Source: Streptosporangium album
GTDB lineage: Bacteria > Actinomycetota > Actinomycetes > Streptosporangiales > Streptosporangiaceae
Assembly: GCF_014203795.1 (NCBI RefSeq)
Contig: NZ_JACHJU010000001.1
Location: 1,550,001-1,614,000, forward strand
DNA: 64,000 nt
Direction of reading: 5' to 3'
The notes under the pieces are model-generated. The model was not told the origin of the DNA, ran no database searches, and worked only from the letters and a program-made list of their open reading frames with translations. Of this stretch, positions 45,302-55,462 are shown piece after piece. A program made the translations under genes and the position numbers. Numbering within the stretch: position 1 is the stretch's first letter; every line of letters begins with the position of its first letter.

Positions 45302-46251
45302 GAAACGTCCATGAGCCGCTGCACCGGCTGGCCCGGGTCCACGACGGTGAACTGACCGATCAGGCGTCCGCCGCGGGGGCGCAGGCGCTGCTCGCCTCGA
45401 TCGTCTCCGGCCCCGGCGCGACCACCACCGCTGTCACCGCACCGGCGCCGCGGCGGCTGCGGATGCCGCGTCTGGCGGTCGGGGCGCTCGCGGCCGGCGT
45501 GCTCGTCGCCGGTGTCATCGTCGGCCCCGGTGTGCTCGGCAGCGGAAGCGCCACGAGCTACGCGAACTCCGCCATCGCCATCGAACGGGACGGGGACCAG
45601 TACGTCGCGCGCATCAAGGACCCGTTCGCCGACCATGAGAGGTACACCGAGGCGTTCCACGCGGTCGGCCTGAACGTCGACCTGCGCTCGGTGCCCGTCT
45701 CGCCGGGCTCGGTGGGAAAGATCCTGGGAATGATGATCACGGGCAAGGACGCGCTCGACCCCGCACCCGACCCCTCCGGTCCCCGGTCCGACGGCGTTCT
45801 CCTCTCGGCGGGGACGGTCCCCGAAAACTGCCACCCCGGACGGGACAGCGGTTGCGTCATGGTGATGCGCGTCCCCGCCGCCTTCACCGGCGACGTCAAC
45901 GTCAGGCTGGGACGCCAGGCGCGGCCGGAAGAGGAGTACGCGAACTTCGACCTGGCCATGGCCCCCGGTGAGATGTTCGACGGGGTCCGGCTGAGAGACG
46001 GCCGCCCGGTGCGCGACGTCCTGACCGAGGCGCGCAGGCGTGATCTGACCACGGTGTTCAGCCTCATCAAGGTGGATGAGAAGACGGGTGGCCTGTCCTT
46101 CGAACCGCTCCCCGCCGACCGGGTCAAGGCCGGCTGGACCGTCTGGAACGCCTGGCAGGTGAAGGCGGGCGTGATCCGGTTGCTCGTCACGCCCGAACGG
46201 CTGCCCGAGAACCCCTTCCACAACGGGAGCGCGCCACCGCCCGCCTCCTGA
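45298..46251 (+). CDS. Membrane protein, putative anti-sigma partner
   Basis: This 317-residue protein has a cytoplasmic N-terminal part of about 55 residues (RLARVHDGELTDQ), one membrane helix (LAVGALAAGVLVAGVIVG) and an external domain of about 235 residues. The start GTG overlaps the sigma gene stop by four bases, so synthesis is coupled. No zinc-binding HxxxCxxC anti-sigma motif is present, so the mode of sigma binding, if any, would differ from ZAS proteins. The external part contains IKDPFADHERYTEAFHAVGL, a motif seen in other uncharacterised actinomycete membrane proteins encoded beside ECF sigma factors. The anti-sigma role rests on gene pairing and topology only. Confidence 0.7.
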   Translation: MRNVHEPLHRLARVHDGELTDQASAAGAQALLASIVSGPGATTTAVTAPAPRRLRMPRLAVGALAAGVLVAGVIVGPGVLGSGSATSYANSAIAIERDGDQYVARIKDPFADHERYTEAFHAVGLNVDLRSVPVSPGSVGKILGMMITGKDALDPAPDPSGPRSDGVLLSAGTVPENCHPGRDSGCVMVMRVPAAFTGDVNVRLGRQARPEEEYANFDLAMAPGEMFDGVRLRDGRPVRDVLTEARRRDLTTVFSLIKVDEKTGGLSFEPLPADRVKAGWTVWNAWQVKAGVIRLLVTPERLPENPFHNGSAPPPAS

Positions 46252-46464
46252 CCATCCTCGCGGGTACGGCCGGTCACTGACGGTGCTTACTTCCAGATCC
46301 GGTTGAGAACCACATCAACTCCGGAGCGGCATCCAGTATCCCCGGCAACGTCTCGCGCTCGTCGGCCTTGTGGAGTCCTCGGTTCATGCATGTCGACGGC
46401 AAGGGGAAGTTGGCGTCCTCGGCGGCACCGATGACGCATACCACCGGGGCCACGGCCGGCCTGT

Positions 46465-47709
46465 TCAATCTGCCGCGGCCGAGGCCGGGGTACGGCGCCG
46501 GGTGCCTGCCCACAGCAGGAGCGCGAGACAGCTGATCGCGGCGCCCAGCGCGCACACGGCACCCCAGCCGGCCACCGCGTAGAGGGCGGTCGAGGCGATG
46601 GCTCCAAGGGCGCTGCCGAGCGAGTAGAAGACCATGTAGCCGCCGATCAGTCGGCTGCCCGCGTCCGGGCGAAGTGTGTAGATCAGGCTCTGGTTGGTGA
46701 CGTGGACCGCCTGCACGGCGAGGTCGAGGACGATCACGCCGACCGCCAGTGCCCATAGTGACTGTCGGGCGAAGGTCAGGGGCAGCCACGAGGCGACGAG
46801 CAGGGCCAGGCCGATGCCGGTGGTCCGCTGGGAGAGCCCGCGATCGTTTAGGCGGCCGGCTGCGGTCGCAGCCAGGGCGCCCGCGGCTCCCACCAGTCCG
46901 AACGCGCCGATTGCCGTGTGGGACAGAGACAGCGGAGGCGCGCTCAGCGGCAGCGCGACACAGCTCCACAGGGTGCTGAAGGCGGCGAAGATGAGCAGGG
47001 CGAGCAGGGCACGGAGCCGAAGGAGGCGCTCCTGTGCGAACAGGGTGAGCGTGGAGCGCAAGAGCTGTCCGTAGTTCATGGACGGTGCAGCGGTGTCGCG
47101 GGGCGGCAGGACATGGTGCAGTGCCAGGGCGAGCGCGCAGGTGAGGGCCACCGAGGTGAGGTAGACGGAGCGCCAGCCGGCGAGGTCGGCCAGGAGGCCG
47201 GATACGGTGCGGGCAAGCAGGATGCCGGTGACCACACCGCTGGTCACGAGGCCGACGACGCGTCCGCGTTGCGCCGGTGGGGCGAGCGAAGCAGCGAAGG
47301 CCACCAACGTCTGGGTCACCACCGCGAGGAGTCCCACAGCGGCCATACCCGCAAGCAGGAGCGCCGCGATGGTGGCGGTGCCGACCACCGTCAGCGCCGC
47401 TGCCAGCAGGAGCAACTGCATCACGATGAGGCGTCTGCGGTCGACCAGGTCGCCCAGCGGCACGATGAAGAAGAGTCCCAGCCCGTAACCAAGTTGTGTG
47501 AGGGTGACGACGGCACCGAGTGTCGCCGGGCTGATCGCGAAGTCACGGCCCAGTGTCACCAGGAGGGGCTGCGCGAAGTAGACGTTGGCCACCGCGGTCC
47601 CGCCGGCGATGGCGAAGAGCAGGGTGACGCCTCGGGGTAGCGCGAAGCTGGGAGTCCCCTCCTTCGTGCCCGTGGTCCTCGGTGTCGTGCTCTCGTCGTT
47701 GCCGGCCAC
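46465..47709 (-). CDS. MFS transporter (drug-efflux type)
   Basis: This is a 414-residue, 12-helix major facilitator. It starts VAGNDESTTP, then the first helix with FAIAGGTAVANVYFAQPLL. The loop 2-3 motif is GDLVDRRRLIV, and PAQRGRVVGLVTSGVVTGIL gives the motif-C-like signature of drug/proton antiporters. The GTG start has GGAGGG six bases upstream; an earlier ATG would overlap the operator. It diverges from an HxlR regulator across a 34-bp dyad, so efflux induced by the regulator's ligand is inferred. The substrate is unknown. Confidence 0.88.
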   Translation of the reverse strand: MAGNDESTTPRTTGTKEGTPSFALPRGVTLLFAIAGGTAVANVYFAQPLLVTLGRDFAISPATLGAVVTLTQLGYGLGLFFIVPLGDLVDRRRLIVMQLLLLAAALTVVGTATIAALLLAGMAAVGLLAVVTQTLVAFAASLAPPAQRGRVVGLVTSGVVTGILLARTVSGLLADLAGWRSVYLTSVALTCALALALHHVLPPRDTAAPSMNYGQLLRSTLTLFAQERLLRLRALLALLIFAAFSTLWSCVALPLSAPPLSLSHTAIGAFGLVGAAGALAATAAGRLNDRGLSQRTTGIGLALLVASWLPLTFARQSLWALAVGVIVLDLAVQAVHVTNQSLIYTLRPDAGSRLIGGYMVFYSLGSALGAIASTALYAVAGWGAVCALGAAISCLALLLWAGTRRRTPASAAAD

Positions 47710-47738
47710 TCGGCGCCCTCCGGAGATTAGTTTCATCT

Positions 47739-47772
47739 TGCTACCAGATGGACGATAATCGTTCTGGTAGCA
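47739..47772. promoter_or_regulatory. Operator dyad between the MFS and HxlR genes
   Basis: TGCTACCAGA and TCTGGTAGCA are perfect 10-bp arms separated by 14 bases. The dyad is centred in the 94-base gap, about 30 bases from both start codons. The spacer itself contains the palindrome ACGATAATCGT. It is the obvious HxlR binding site for controlling both genes. Confidence 0.75.
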
Positions 47773-47803
47773 TGTTGCAACCGATGTAAATGTGGAGGGT
47801 GTC

Positions 47804-48283
47804 ATGGTGAGGCGGACGCGTTTCAATGACAGTGACTGTCCCGTCGCGCGATCAGTCGACGCGATCGGTGACTGGTGGTCCTTGTTGATCGTGCGGGACG
47901 CGTTTGACGGCAGCCGCCGCTTCGGAGAGTTCCAACGCAGCCTCGGCGTCGCCAAGAACATCCTCAGCACGCGTCTGCGCGTCTTGGTCGCCGGCGGCAT
48001 CCTCGACGTCGTCCCGGCCTCCGACGGCAGTTCCTACCACGAGTACGTTCTGACGCCGAAGGGAAAAGACCTCTTCCCTGTCATCGTGGCGCTGCGGCAG
48101 TGGGGCGAAGGACACTTCTTCGAGCCCGATGAACCGCATTCGGAGATGATCGACCGCCAGCGCAGGCGGCCCTTGCGCGTGCTAGAGGTCCGCTCCGCAG
48201 ACGGACGACGGCTCGACCCCGATGACACCATTGTCAACAAGGTCAATCAGCCCAGAACGCCGACCGGGACAAGGCCCGAGTAG
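47804..48283 (+). CDS. HxlR family transcriptional regulator
   Basis: This 159-residue winged-helix regulator has the HxlR signature: DCPVARSVDAIGDWWSLLIV, then RRFGEFQRSLGVAKNILSTR as the recognition region, and YHEYVLTPKGKDLFPVIVAL. The cysteine in the early DCPVAR motif is the one often used for redox or electrophile sensing. GGAGGG lies before the ATG. It is divergent from the MFS gene and most likely represses it and itself through the intervening dyad. Confidence 0.9.
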   Translation: MVRRTRFNDSDCPVARSVDAIGDWWSLLIVRDAFDGSRRFGEFQRSLGVAKNILSTRLRVLVAGGILDVVPASDGSSYHEYVLTPKGKDLFPVIVALRQWGEGHFFEPDEPHSEMIDRQRRRPLRVLEVRSADGRRLDPDDTIVNKVNQPRTPTGTRPE

Positions 48284-48352
48284 CCTTCTGACGCAGCTGT
48301 GGCGCGACGGTCCCAACCAGCTGGCCCCACTTTTTACCGCGGCGAGAAGACC

Positions 48353-49525
48353 TCACTCCGCCGACAGGACCAGGCCGCTGGTCGGCACGCCGGTGCCGGC
48401 GGTGACCAGGACGTTGCGGACGGCGGGGACCTGGTTCACCGAGGTGCCCCGGATCTGCCTGACGGCCTCGGCGATGCCGTTCATGCCGTGGATGTAGGCC
48501 TCGCCGAGCTGGCCGCCGTGCGGGTTGACCGGCAGCCGGCCGTCGATCTCGATGCCGCCGCCGGCCACCAGGTCGCGCGCCTCGCCCCGGCCGCAGAAGC
48601 CGAGCTCCTCCAGCTGGGTGAGCACGAACGGGGTGAAGTGGTCGTACAGGATGGCGGTCTGGATGTCGGCGGGCCCCAGGCCGGACTGCTCCCAGAGCCG
48701 GCGGCCGACCACCCCCATCTCCGGCAGGCCGGTCAGGTCGTCGCGGTAGTAGCTGGTCATCATCATCTGACCGGCGCCCGCACCCTGGGCCGCGGCGGTG
48801 ATCAGGGCCGGTGACCTGCGCAGGTCCCTGGCCCGCTCCGCCGAGGTGACCACCAGCGCCACCGCGCCGTCGCTCTCCTGGCAGCAGTCGAGCAGATGCA
48901 GCGGCTCCACGATCCATTTGGACGCCTGGTGCTCCTCCAGCGTGATCGGACGGCCGTGGAACCACGCGGCGGGGTTGGAGGCCGCGTGCCGGCGCATGGC
49001 CACGGCCACCCTGCCGAAGTCCTCGGACGTCGCGCCGTAGGTGTGCATGTAGCGCCGGGCGAACATGGCGACCCAGCCCGCCGGGGTCATCAGCCCGTAC
49101 GGCACATGCCAGCTCATCTCCAGGCCCAGGGAGGACGGCTCCCCGCCGACCCGGGCGTCGGGCTGGCCGAACCTGCGCCCCGAACGCTCGTTGAACGCGC
49201 GGTAGCAGACCACGGTCTCGGCCGCCCCGGTGGCGACCGCCATCGCGGCGTGCAGCACGGTGCCGCACGCCGCGCCACCGCCGTAGTGCACCCGGGAGAA
49301 GAACGTCAGGTCGCCGATGCCCACCTCGCGGGCCACGGCGATCTCCTCGTTGGTGTCCTGGGTGTAGGTCACCAGCCCGTCCACGTCCGAGGGGCTCAGG
49401 CCCGCGTCGTCCAGTGCCGCGGACACCGCCTCGGCCGCGAGCCGGAGCTCGGACCGTCCTGACTGCTTGGAGAACTCGGTCGCGCCGATGCCGGCGACGG
49501 CCGTGCTCCCCGAAAAGGGGACCAC
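48353..49525 (-). CDS. ltp2: Ltp2-like steroid side-chain aldolase (thiolase fold)
   Basis: This 390-residue protein follows mycobacterial Ltp2 closely: VAGIGATEFSKQSGRSELRL, then TNEEIAVAREVGIGDLTFF, VHYGGGAACGTVLHAAMAVA, YRAFNERSGRRFGQ, LLDCCQESDGAVALVVTSA and GGQLGEAYIHGMNGIAE. Ltp2 performs the retro-aldol step that removes the last C3 side-chain unit of cholesterol as propionyl-CoA, working with the DUF35 domain of the hydratase partner ChsH2. The GTG start begins the family sequence. It is the last gene of a five-gene operon in the order of the igr operon. Confidence 0.92.
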   Translation of the reverse strand: MVPFSGSTAVAGIGATEFSKQSGRSELRLAAEAVSAALDDAGLSPSDVDGLVTYTQDTNEEIAVAREVGIGDLTFFSRVHYGGGAACGTVLHAAMAVATGAAETVVCYRAFNERSGRRFGQPDARVGGEPSSLGLEMSWHVPYGLMTPAGWVAMFARRYMHTYGATSEDFGRVAVAMRRHAASNPAAWFHGRPITLEEHQASKWIVEPLHLLDCCQESDGAVALVVTSAERARDLRRSPALITAAAQGAGAGQMMMTSYYRDDLTGLPEMGVVGRRLWEQSGLGPADIQTAILYDHFTPFVLTQLEELGFCGRGEARDLVAGGGIEIDGRLPVNPHGGQLGEAYIHGMNGIAEAVRQIRGTSVNQVPAVRNVLVTAGTGVPTSGLVLSAE

Positions 49526-49568
49526 GCTGGTGAGAACCTTTCTACCGGGGGATCACGGGAGACCGTGC

Positions 49569-49982
49569 TCAGTGGTCGGGCAGGGCGAACCGGACGGTGC
49601 CGGAGGCGTGGTCGCCGAGGCTCACCTTGCCGCAGACCTCGACCGTGAACTCACCGTCCTCGCACGCGACGACGGTGCCGGTGAAGGTGAGCGTGTCCCC
49701 CGCGTAGGCGGGGACGCCGAGCTTGACGTTGATGCCGCGGATCAGCGCCTCGGGGCCCGCCCAGTCGGTGACATAGCGTTCGACGAGGCCCATCGTGGTC
49801 AGGATGTTGAGGAAGATGTCCTTCGATCCCTGCGCGCGGGCGCCCTCGACGTCGTGGTGGACCGGGGTGAAGTCCATCGTGGCCAGCGCCGTCGAGACGA
49901 TCACGGTGGGGCTGAGCTCGATCACGAGATCGGGGAGAAGAGACCCGACCTCCACCTGATCTTCGGTAAGTGTCCGCATCAT
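49569..49982 (-). CDS. chsH1: ChsH1-like MaoC enoyl-CoA hydratase subunit
   Basis: This 137-residue MaoC-fold protein has the hydratase motif MDFTPVHHDVEGARAQGSKD, with the Asp-x4-His catalytic arrangement, and TLTFTGTVVACEDGE in the beta sheet. In mycobacteria ChsH1 supplies the active site and forms a heterotetramer with ChsH2 that hydrates the 3-carbon sterol side-chain enoyl-CoA. Its ATG overlaps the upstream stop as ATGA, with GGGAG before it. Confidence 0.9.
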   Translation of the reverse strand: MMRTLTEDQVEVGSLLPDLVIELSPTVIVSTALATMDFTPVHHDVEGARAQGSKDIFLNILTTMGLVERYVTDWAGPEALIRGINVKLGVPAYAGDTLTFTGTVVACEDGEFTVEVCGKVSLGDHASGTVRFALPDH

Positions 49983-50938
49983 GTCTCCCGGGGGGCCCAC
50001 ATCGGCAGGATCAGCTCGTCGTCCATCTGGCGGTAGGTCACACGCAACGGCATACCGATACCCACTTCTTCAGGCGGGCAGTCCACGACATTGCCCACGA
50101 TCCGCACACCTTCCGGCAGCTCCACCACAGCGACCACAAAAGGCGCTTTCAACCCCGGAACCGGGGGGTTGTGGTGCACGACGTAGCTGTAGAGCTCGCC
50201 TTCGCCGCCGGCGACGAGGTGCGTCCGGTTGGCCGAACGGCACGACGGGCAGACCGGGCCCGGGGGGTGCCGGAGTTCGCCGCAGTCCGCGCAGCTCTGG
50301 ATCCGTAGCTCCCCCTTGGCGACACCTTCCCAGAAGAACGCGGTGTCTCCGTTGACCGCGGGCCGCAGCGGGTACGGCTCGCGGATGCCGGGGCTGGTTT
50401 TCTGCTCCCGCGGACGAAATTTCAGTATCCGGAACAGCATGTGGGCCACCGGTTCGTCCCGGGAGTACCAGGTGATGTTCCAGGTGACGAAGTAGCCCTC
50501 GCCGAGCGCCGTCCTCTTGGGCCCGGAGAGCCCGGTGAACCGGGTGGCCGGGACCAGCCGCTCGCCGAGCCGCAGGTAGCGCCGGTAGGTCTGCTCGCAG
50601 TTGGTCGCGACCACGCCGGTGTAGCCGCCCGCGTCCAACGTCCCGAGCACGTCGCCGATCGGGCTGCTCTCCTGCTCGTCCCTCCCGCCCACGCCGGGCA
50701 TGTTCCAGACCTGGACCATCGCCGGAGGCGCCACGATCTCGCCGTGCACGCTGTCCGCCGCCGCCTCTGCGTCGGTGTAGAGCGGGTTGGCGTCGCCCAT
50801 GGCGGCGACCCAGTGCCGGATCATCGGGAGGTTCACCGGGTCCGCCGCCGCGACGCCCCGAACCTCGCCGACCGCCGCCTGACGCTCGGCCAGGGCCAGG
50901 AGCAGGTCGTGGAAGCCGGGACCGTCCGCCGCGCTCAT
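49979..50938 (-). CDS. chsH2: ChsH2-like MaoC-DUF35 fusion protein
   Basis: This 319-residue protein has an N-terminal MaoC-like half (WVAAMGDANPLYTDAEAA, then VAPPAMVQVWNMPG) and a C-terminal DUF35/OB-fold half with a zinc ribbon of four cysteines (CADCG and CPSCRS). In the cholesterol pathway ChsH2 pairs with ChsH1 for hydration, and its DUF35 half binds Ltp2 and activates the aldolase. Both partners are encoded directly downstream. The ATG overlaps the acyl-CoA dehydrogenase stop as ATGA. Confidence 0.9.
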   Translation of the reverse strand: MSAADGPGFHDLLLALAERQAAVGEVRGVAAADPVNLPMIRHWVAAMGDANPLYTDAEAAADSVHGEIVAPPAMVQVWNMPGVGGRDEQESSPIGDVLGTLDAGGYTGVVATNCEQTYRRYLRLGERLVPATRFTGLSGPKRTALGEGYFVTWNITWYSRDEPVAHMLFRILKFRPREQKTSPGIREPYPLRPAVNGDTAFFWEGVAKGELRIQSCADCGELRHPPGPVCPSCRSANRTHLVAGGEGELYSYVVHHNPPVPGLKAPFVVAVVELPEGVRIVGNVVDCPPEEVGIGMPLRVTYRQMDDELILPMWAPRET

Positions 50939-52089
50939 CGGGGCGGCCTCGGCAGGCTCAGGCCGAGCATCGCGATGAGCTCGCGCTGGACCTCGTTGAC
51001 GCCGCCGCCGAAGGTGAGCACGATCGCGCCCTTGACGCCGCGGTCGAGCCGGGCGACGAAGTCGGCCGTCTCCGGGTCGTCCGGGTCGCCGAAGCGGGCC
51101 AGGACGTCGCCGACGACCCTGCCGACCTCCTGCATCCGCTCCGAACCGTAGATCTTGGTGGCCGAGGCGTCGGGGGCGCCCAGCCAGCCCAGGTCCATGT
51201 TGGCCGCGACCTGCCAGTTCAGCAGCTCGTTGGTCCGGAAGCAGGCGTAGACCCGGCCGAGCGCGCGCCGCACGGCGGGCTCCTCGACGAGACCGGTGTT
51301 GCGGGCCCAGCGCAGGAACCTGTCGTAGGTGTGGGCGAGGTTGCCCGCCGGACCCAGCGTGACCCGTTCGTGGTTGAGCTGGTTGACGATCAGGTCCCAG
51401 CCCTTGTTCTCCTCGCCCACCACCATGTCCACCGGCACGCGCACGTCGGCGTAGTAGGTGGAGTTGGTGTGGTGACGCCCGTCCATGGTGGTGATCGGGG
51501 TCCACGAGAAGCCCGGGTCGGCACAGTCGACGATCATCATCGTGATGCCGCGGTGCTTCTTGGCGTCCGGGTCGGTGCGGGCGGCCAGCCAGATGTACTG
51601 GGAGTAGTGCGCCCCCGACGTGAAGATCTTCTGGCCGTTGACGACGTAGTGGTCGCCGTCGCGGACCGCGGTGGTGCGCAGGGACGCCAGGTCGGTGCCC
51701 GCCCCGGGCTCGCTGTAGCCGATCGCGAAGTGGCACTCCCCCGCCAGGATGCGCGGCAGGAAGAACTCCTTCTGCGCCGCCGTGCCGTACTGCATGAGGG
51801 TCGGGCCGACGGTCTGCACCGTGATGATCGGGTAGGGCACCTCGGCGCGGGCGATCTCGTTGGCGAAGATCTGCTGCTCCAGCGGGCCGTACCCGCCGCC
51901 GCCGTACTCCTCCGGCCAGCCCAGCCCGAGCTTGCCGTCGCGGCCGAGGGCGCGGCAGTGTTCCATGTAGGCGTGGCCGAACGGGTCGGCGGAGATCCGC
52001 TCGCGGTCCTCGGCGGTCAGGCAGGCCTGGAAGTAGTCGCGCAGTCCGTCGCGGAGCCGCTTCTGCTCGGGGGTCAGGTCGATCAGCAT
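50935..52089 (-). CDS. chsE2: ChsE2-like acyl-CoA dehydrogenase (FadE29 type)
   Basis: This 384-residue acyl-CoA dehydrogenase matches FadE29 (ChsE2): MLIDLTPEQKRLRD, then LGLGWPEEYGG, HFAIGYSEPGAGTDLASLRT, NGQKIFTSGAHYSQYIWLA, VPVDMVVGEENKGWDLI and the C-terminal LTFGGGVNEVQRELIA. ChsE1-ChsE2 heterotetramers dehydrogenate the isopropionyl-CoA side chain of sterols. The start overlaps the preceding stop in TGATG. Its partner gene is directly upstream, so they are made together. Confidence 0.92.
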   Translation of the reverse strand: MLIDLTPEQKRLRDGLRDYFQACLTAEDRERISADPFGHAYMEHCRALGRDGKLGLGWPEEYGGGGYGPLEQQIFANEIARAEVPYPIITVQTVGPTLMQYGTAAQKEFFLPRILAGECHFAIGYSEPGAGTDLASLRTTAVRDGDHYVVNGQKIFTSGAHYSQYIWLAARTDPDAKKHRGITMMIVDCADPGFSWTPITTMDGRHHTNSTYYADVRVPVDMVVGEENKGWDLIVNQLNHERVTLGPAGNLAHTYDRFLRWARNTGLVEEPAVRRALGRVYACFRTNELLNWQVAANMDLGWLGAPDASATKIYGSERMQEVGRVVGDVLARFGDPDDPETADFVARLDRGVKGAIVLTFGGGVNEVQRELIAMLGLSLPRPPR

Positions 52090-53174
52090 CAGATGAGCGC
52101 TCCGATCGTGTCGAGCCGGGCTTCCACGCCGCCCAGCAGATGGGCGTGGTGCCTGCCCCAGGCGAAGTAGCGGTGCAGCGGGTAGGTCACGTCCAGGCCG
52201 ATCCCACCGTGCAGGTGCTGGCAGGTGTAGAGCGCCGCGAGCGCCGAGTCCGTCACGGTGAGGGCGCCGACGGCCAGGTCGGTCTCGGCCTCCTCCTCCG
52301 GCCCCTCGGCCAGCCGCCACGCCCCGGCCCACATGGCCACGTCCAGCGTCCGGCCGGCGATGTAGACGTCGGCGATCTGCACGGTCACGGCCTGGAACTC
52401 GGCCAGCGCCCGGTCGAACTGCCTGCGCGTCCTGATGTACTCCGTGGTCAGCGCGAGCGCCCCGGCCAGCACGCCGGAGGCGACGGCGAGGGTCCCCGCC
52501 AGCGCCAGCCTGCGCAGCCCGCCGAACGCCTCGCCGTCCTGCCCGCCCACCGGCTCGCCCGGGGAGCCGTCCAGCGTGAGCGTGGCGGTGGGCTCACCGG
52601 TCGAGACGCGCAGGGGCCGCAGGGTCGTCGCCCCCGGGGCGACCAGGAACACGCCGACGCCGTCCTCGGTGACGGCGGGGACGAGGACCTTCGCCGCCTC
52701 GGCCGCGTACGGCACCGCGCCCGTGCGTCCGTGCAGCGACCACCCGCCCCCGTCCCTGCGGGCGGTCACGGTGGGCGTGCCACCGAGGTCGCGGCCGGGC
52801 TCGCGCAGCGCGGAGGTCAGTACGGCCTCGCCCTCGGCCAGGGGTGCCAGCGCCTCGCGCTGCTCGCGGGAGCCGTGGCGGGCGACGGTCAGCGCGGCGA
52901 CCAGGCTCTGCTGGACGGGGACCGGGGCCACGTGCGCGCCGATCTCCCGCAGCACGACCGCCAGCTCGACCGGCCCGAGACCGGCGCCGCCCGCCTCCTC
53001 CGGGATGCAGACTCCCAGCAGCCCGGCCTGGGCGAGGGAGCCCCACAGCTCCGCGTCGTACGGCGCGCCACTCGCCTCGTGGGCTTCGAGCCTGCTGCCC
53101 GTCGCCTCCCGGCCGAGGAGCTCTTTCGTGAGTTTGCGCAGGTCACTCTGTGTCTCATCAAGATTGAAGTCCAC
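52089..53174 (-). CDS. chsE1: ChsE1-like acyl-CoA dehydrogenase (FadE28 type)
   Basis: This is the 361-residue partner of the downstream acyl-CoA dehydrogenase. It shows VDFNLDETQSDLRK at the start, LAQAGLLGVCIPEEAGGAGL, ALTTEYIRTRRQFDRALAEF and CQHLHGGIGLDVTYPLHRYF. The last block is the flavin-binding/C-terminal signature of acyl-CoA dehydrogenases. It heads the five-gene operon, and its 281-base upstream region contains a KstR-like site. GGAG lies eight bases before the GTG. In the igr operon cyp125 lies just upstream of this gene; it is absent here. Confidence 0.88.
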   Translation of the reverse strand: MDFNLDETQSDLRKLTKELLGREATGSRLEAHEASGAPYDAELWGSLAQAGLLGVCIPEEAGGAGLGPVELAVVLREIGAHVAPVPVQQSLVAALTVARHGSREQREALAPLAEGEAVLTSALREPGRDLGGTPTVTARRDGGGWSLHGRTGAVPYAAEAAKVLVPAVTEDGVGVFLVAPGATTLRPLRVSTGEPTATLTLDGSPGEPVGGQDGEAFGGLRRLALAGTLAVASGVLAGALALTTEYIRTRRQFDRALAEFQAVTVQIADVYIAGRTLDVAMWAGAWRLAEGPEEEAETDLAVGALTVTDSALAALYTCQHLHGGIGLDVTYPLHRYFAWGRHHAHLLGGVEARLDTIGALI

Positions 53175-53307
53175 TAGCGCTCCAGAGGGTGCCGCCGGCC
53201 GTGCCGGATGAACTCGTCGATCTCGGTGATGCCGCCGGATGCCGAGGTCCGCCCGCCCGGGCGTCACGCCTCCCGGCGATGGTGCTCAAGTCAGCCGTCC
53301 CGAAAAG

Positions 53308-53321
53308 TAGAACACATTCTA
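53308..53321. promoter_or_regulatory. KstR-like operator upstream of the chsE1 operon
   Basis: TAGAACACATTCTA is a near-perfect palindrome that fits the known TnnAACnnGTTnnA pattern with one change (GTT to ATT). It lies 134 bases before the chsE1 start and faces the KstR-like gene. Confidence 0.6.
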
Positions 53322-53441
53322 TTATTTGTCCATAGGCGGCCGATCGCAATAAGCGACGACACATCGCCGTAGCGCATATGCCATGAAAGGGCGGGCCATC
53401 TTTGTGACTAGCGGGTAACCCATCAGAGTATCCGGAAATCA

Positions 53442-53455
53442 GATAACGTGTTCTC
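53442..53455. promoter_or_regulatory. KstR-like operator touching the kstR start
   Basis: GATAACGTGTTCTC contains AAC-GT-GTT-CT, the core of the KstR pattern, and ends directly before the ATG at 53456. Binding would block initiation, giving autoregulation. The position also suggests a leaderless mRNA or a later true start. Confidence 0.6.
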
Positions 53456-54169
53456 ATGCGTACCCCGCATGTGACCATCGAGGCGCCGGTCGCCTCGCGC
53501 CTCCCCGGCCCGCCGCCCCCGAGCGCCGCCGGACGGGCCAAGACCAAGGGGGCACCCGGCGTGCAGAGCGAACCGGCGTCCTCGGGCGTCCGCACGAGGA
53601 GCCAGCACCAGCGGCGCAAGCGCATCGTCCAGGCGGCCGCCGCCCTGGCCTCGCGCGGCGGCGTCGAGGCCATGCAGATGCGCACCGTCGCCGAGCGCGC
53701 GGGAGTCGCCCTCGGCACCCTCTACCGCTACTTCCCCTCCAAGATGGACCTCGTCGTCGCCGTCGTCAGCGAGGAGCTCGACCTCCTGGAGAGCAGCATC
53801 GAGCGCCGCCCACCCGGTGCCGCCACCCCTTCGGGCCGGGCCGTCGACGTCCTGATGCGCGCCACGCGCGGCCTGATGCGCGAGCCCGAGCTCGCCGACG
53901 CGCTCATCCGCTCACTGATCATGGCCGAGGTGGACACCCCGTTCGGGGACCGCATGACGGGCCTGCTGCTGCGCGTCGCCGGAGACGAGCTCACCGCGGA
54001 GACCGCCACCGAGGAGCAGTTCGCCCTCGCCGGCTCGCTGTCCAGCGTCTGGGTGCACGAGCTGCTGGAGATGCTCCGCGGCCGCCGCACGTACGAACAG
54101 ATCCAGCGCCGCATCGAGATCGCCGCCACCCGCCTGCTCGCCGATCTGCAGCCTCCCGCTCCGGCCTGA
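53456..54169 (+). CDS. kstR: KstR-like TetR family regulator
   Basis: This TetR-family regulator has an HTH region very like mycobacterial KstR: RRKRIVQAAAALASRGG, then VEAMQMRTVAERAGVALGTL and YRYFPSKMDLVVAVV. KstR represses cholesterol catabolism genes and is released by sterol-CoA intermediates. Here it stands between the ltp2-chsE operon and the fadA5-like gene. The annotated start gives 237 residues with a disordered Pro-rich extension of about 40 residues absent from the mycobacterial protein. A GTG at 53561 with AAGGGGG upstream would give the usual length and leave the nearby operator in a leader. Confidence 0.85.
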   Translation: MRTPHVTIEAPVASRLPGPPPPSAAGRAKTKGAPGVQSEPASSGVRTRSQHQRRKRIVQAAAALASRGGVEAMQMRTVAERAGVALGTLYRYFPSKMDLVVAVVSEELDLLESSIERRPPGAATPSGRAVDVLMRATRGLMREPELADALIRSLIMAEVDTPFGDRMTGLLLRVAGDELTAETATEEQFALAGSLSSVWVHELLEMLRGRRTYEQIQRRIEIAATRLLADLQPPAPA

Positions 54170-54186
54170 GACCTTCCGTCTGAAAC

Positions 54187-55443
<1,257 letters not shown>

Positions 55444-55462
55444 GAGCTGAGGAGCACCACCT

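Noticed and set aside
46252..46464. Minus-strand stretch reading VVCVIGAAEDANFPLPSTCM in the gap before the MFS gene
   Set aside because: It looks partly coding but has no start, no recognised family and is short; not annotated as a gene.
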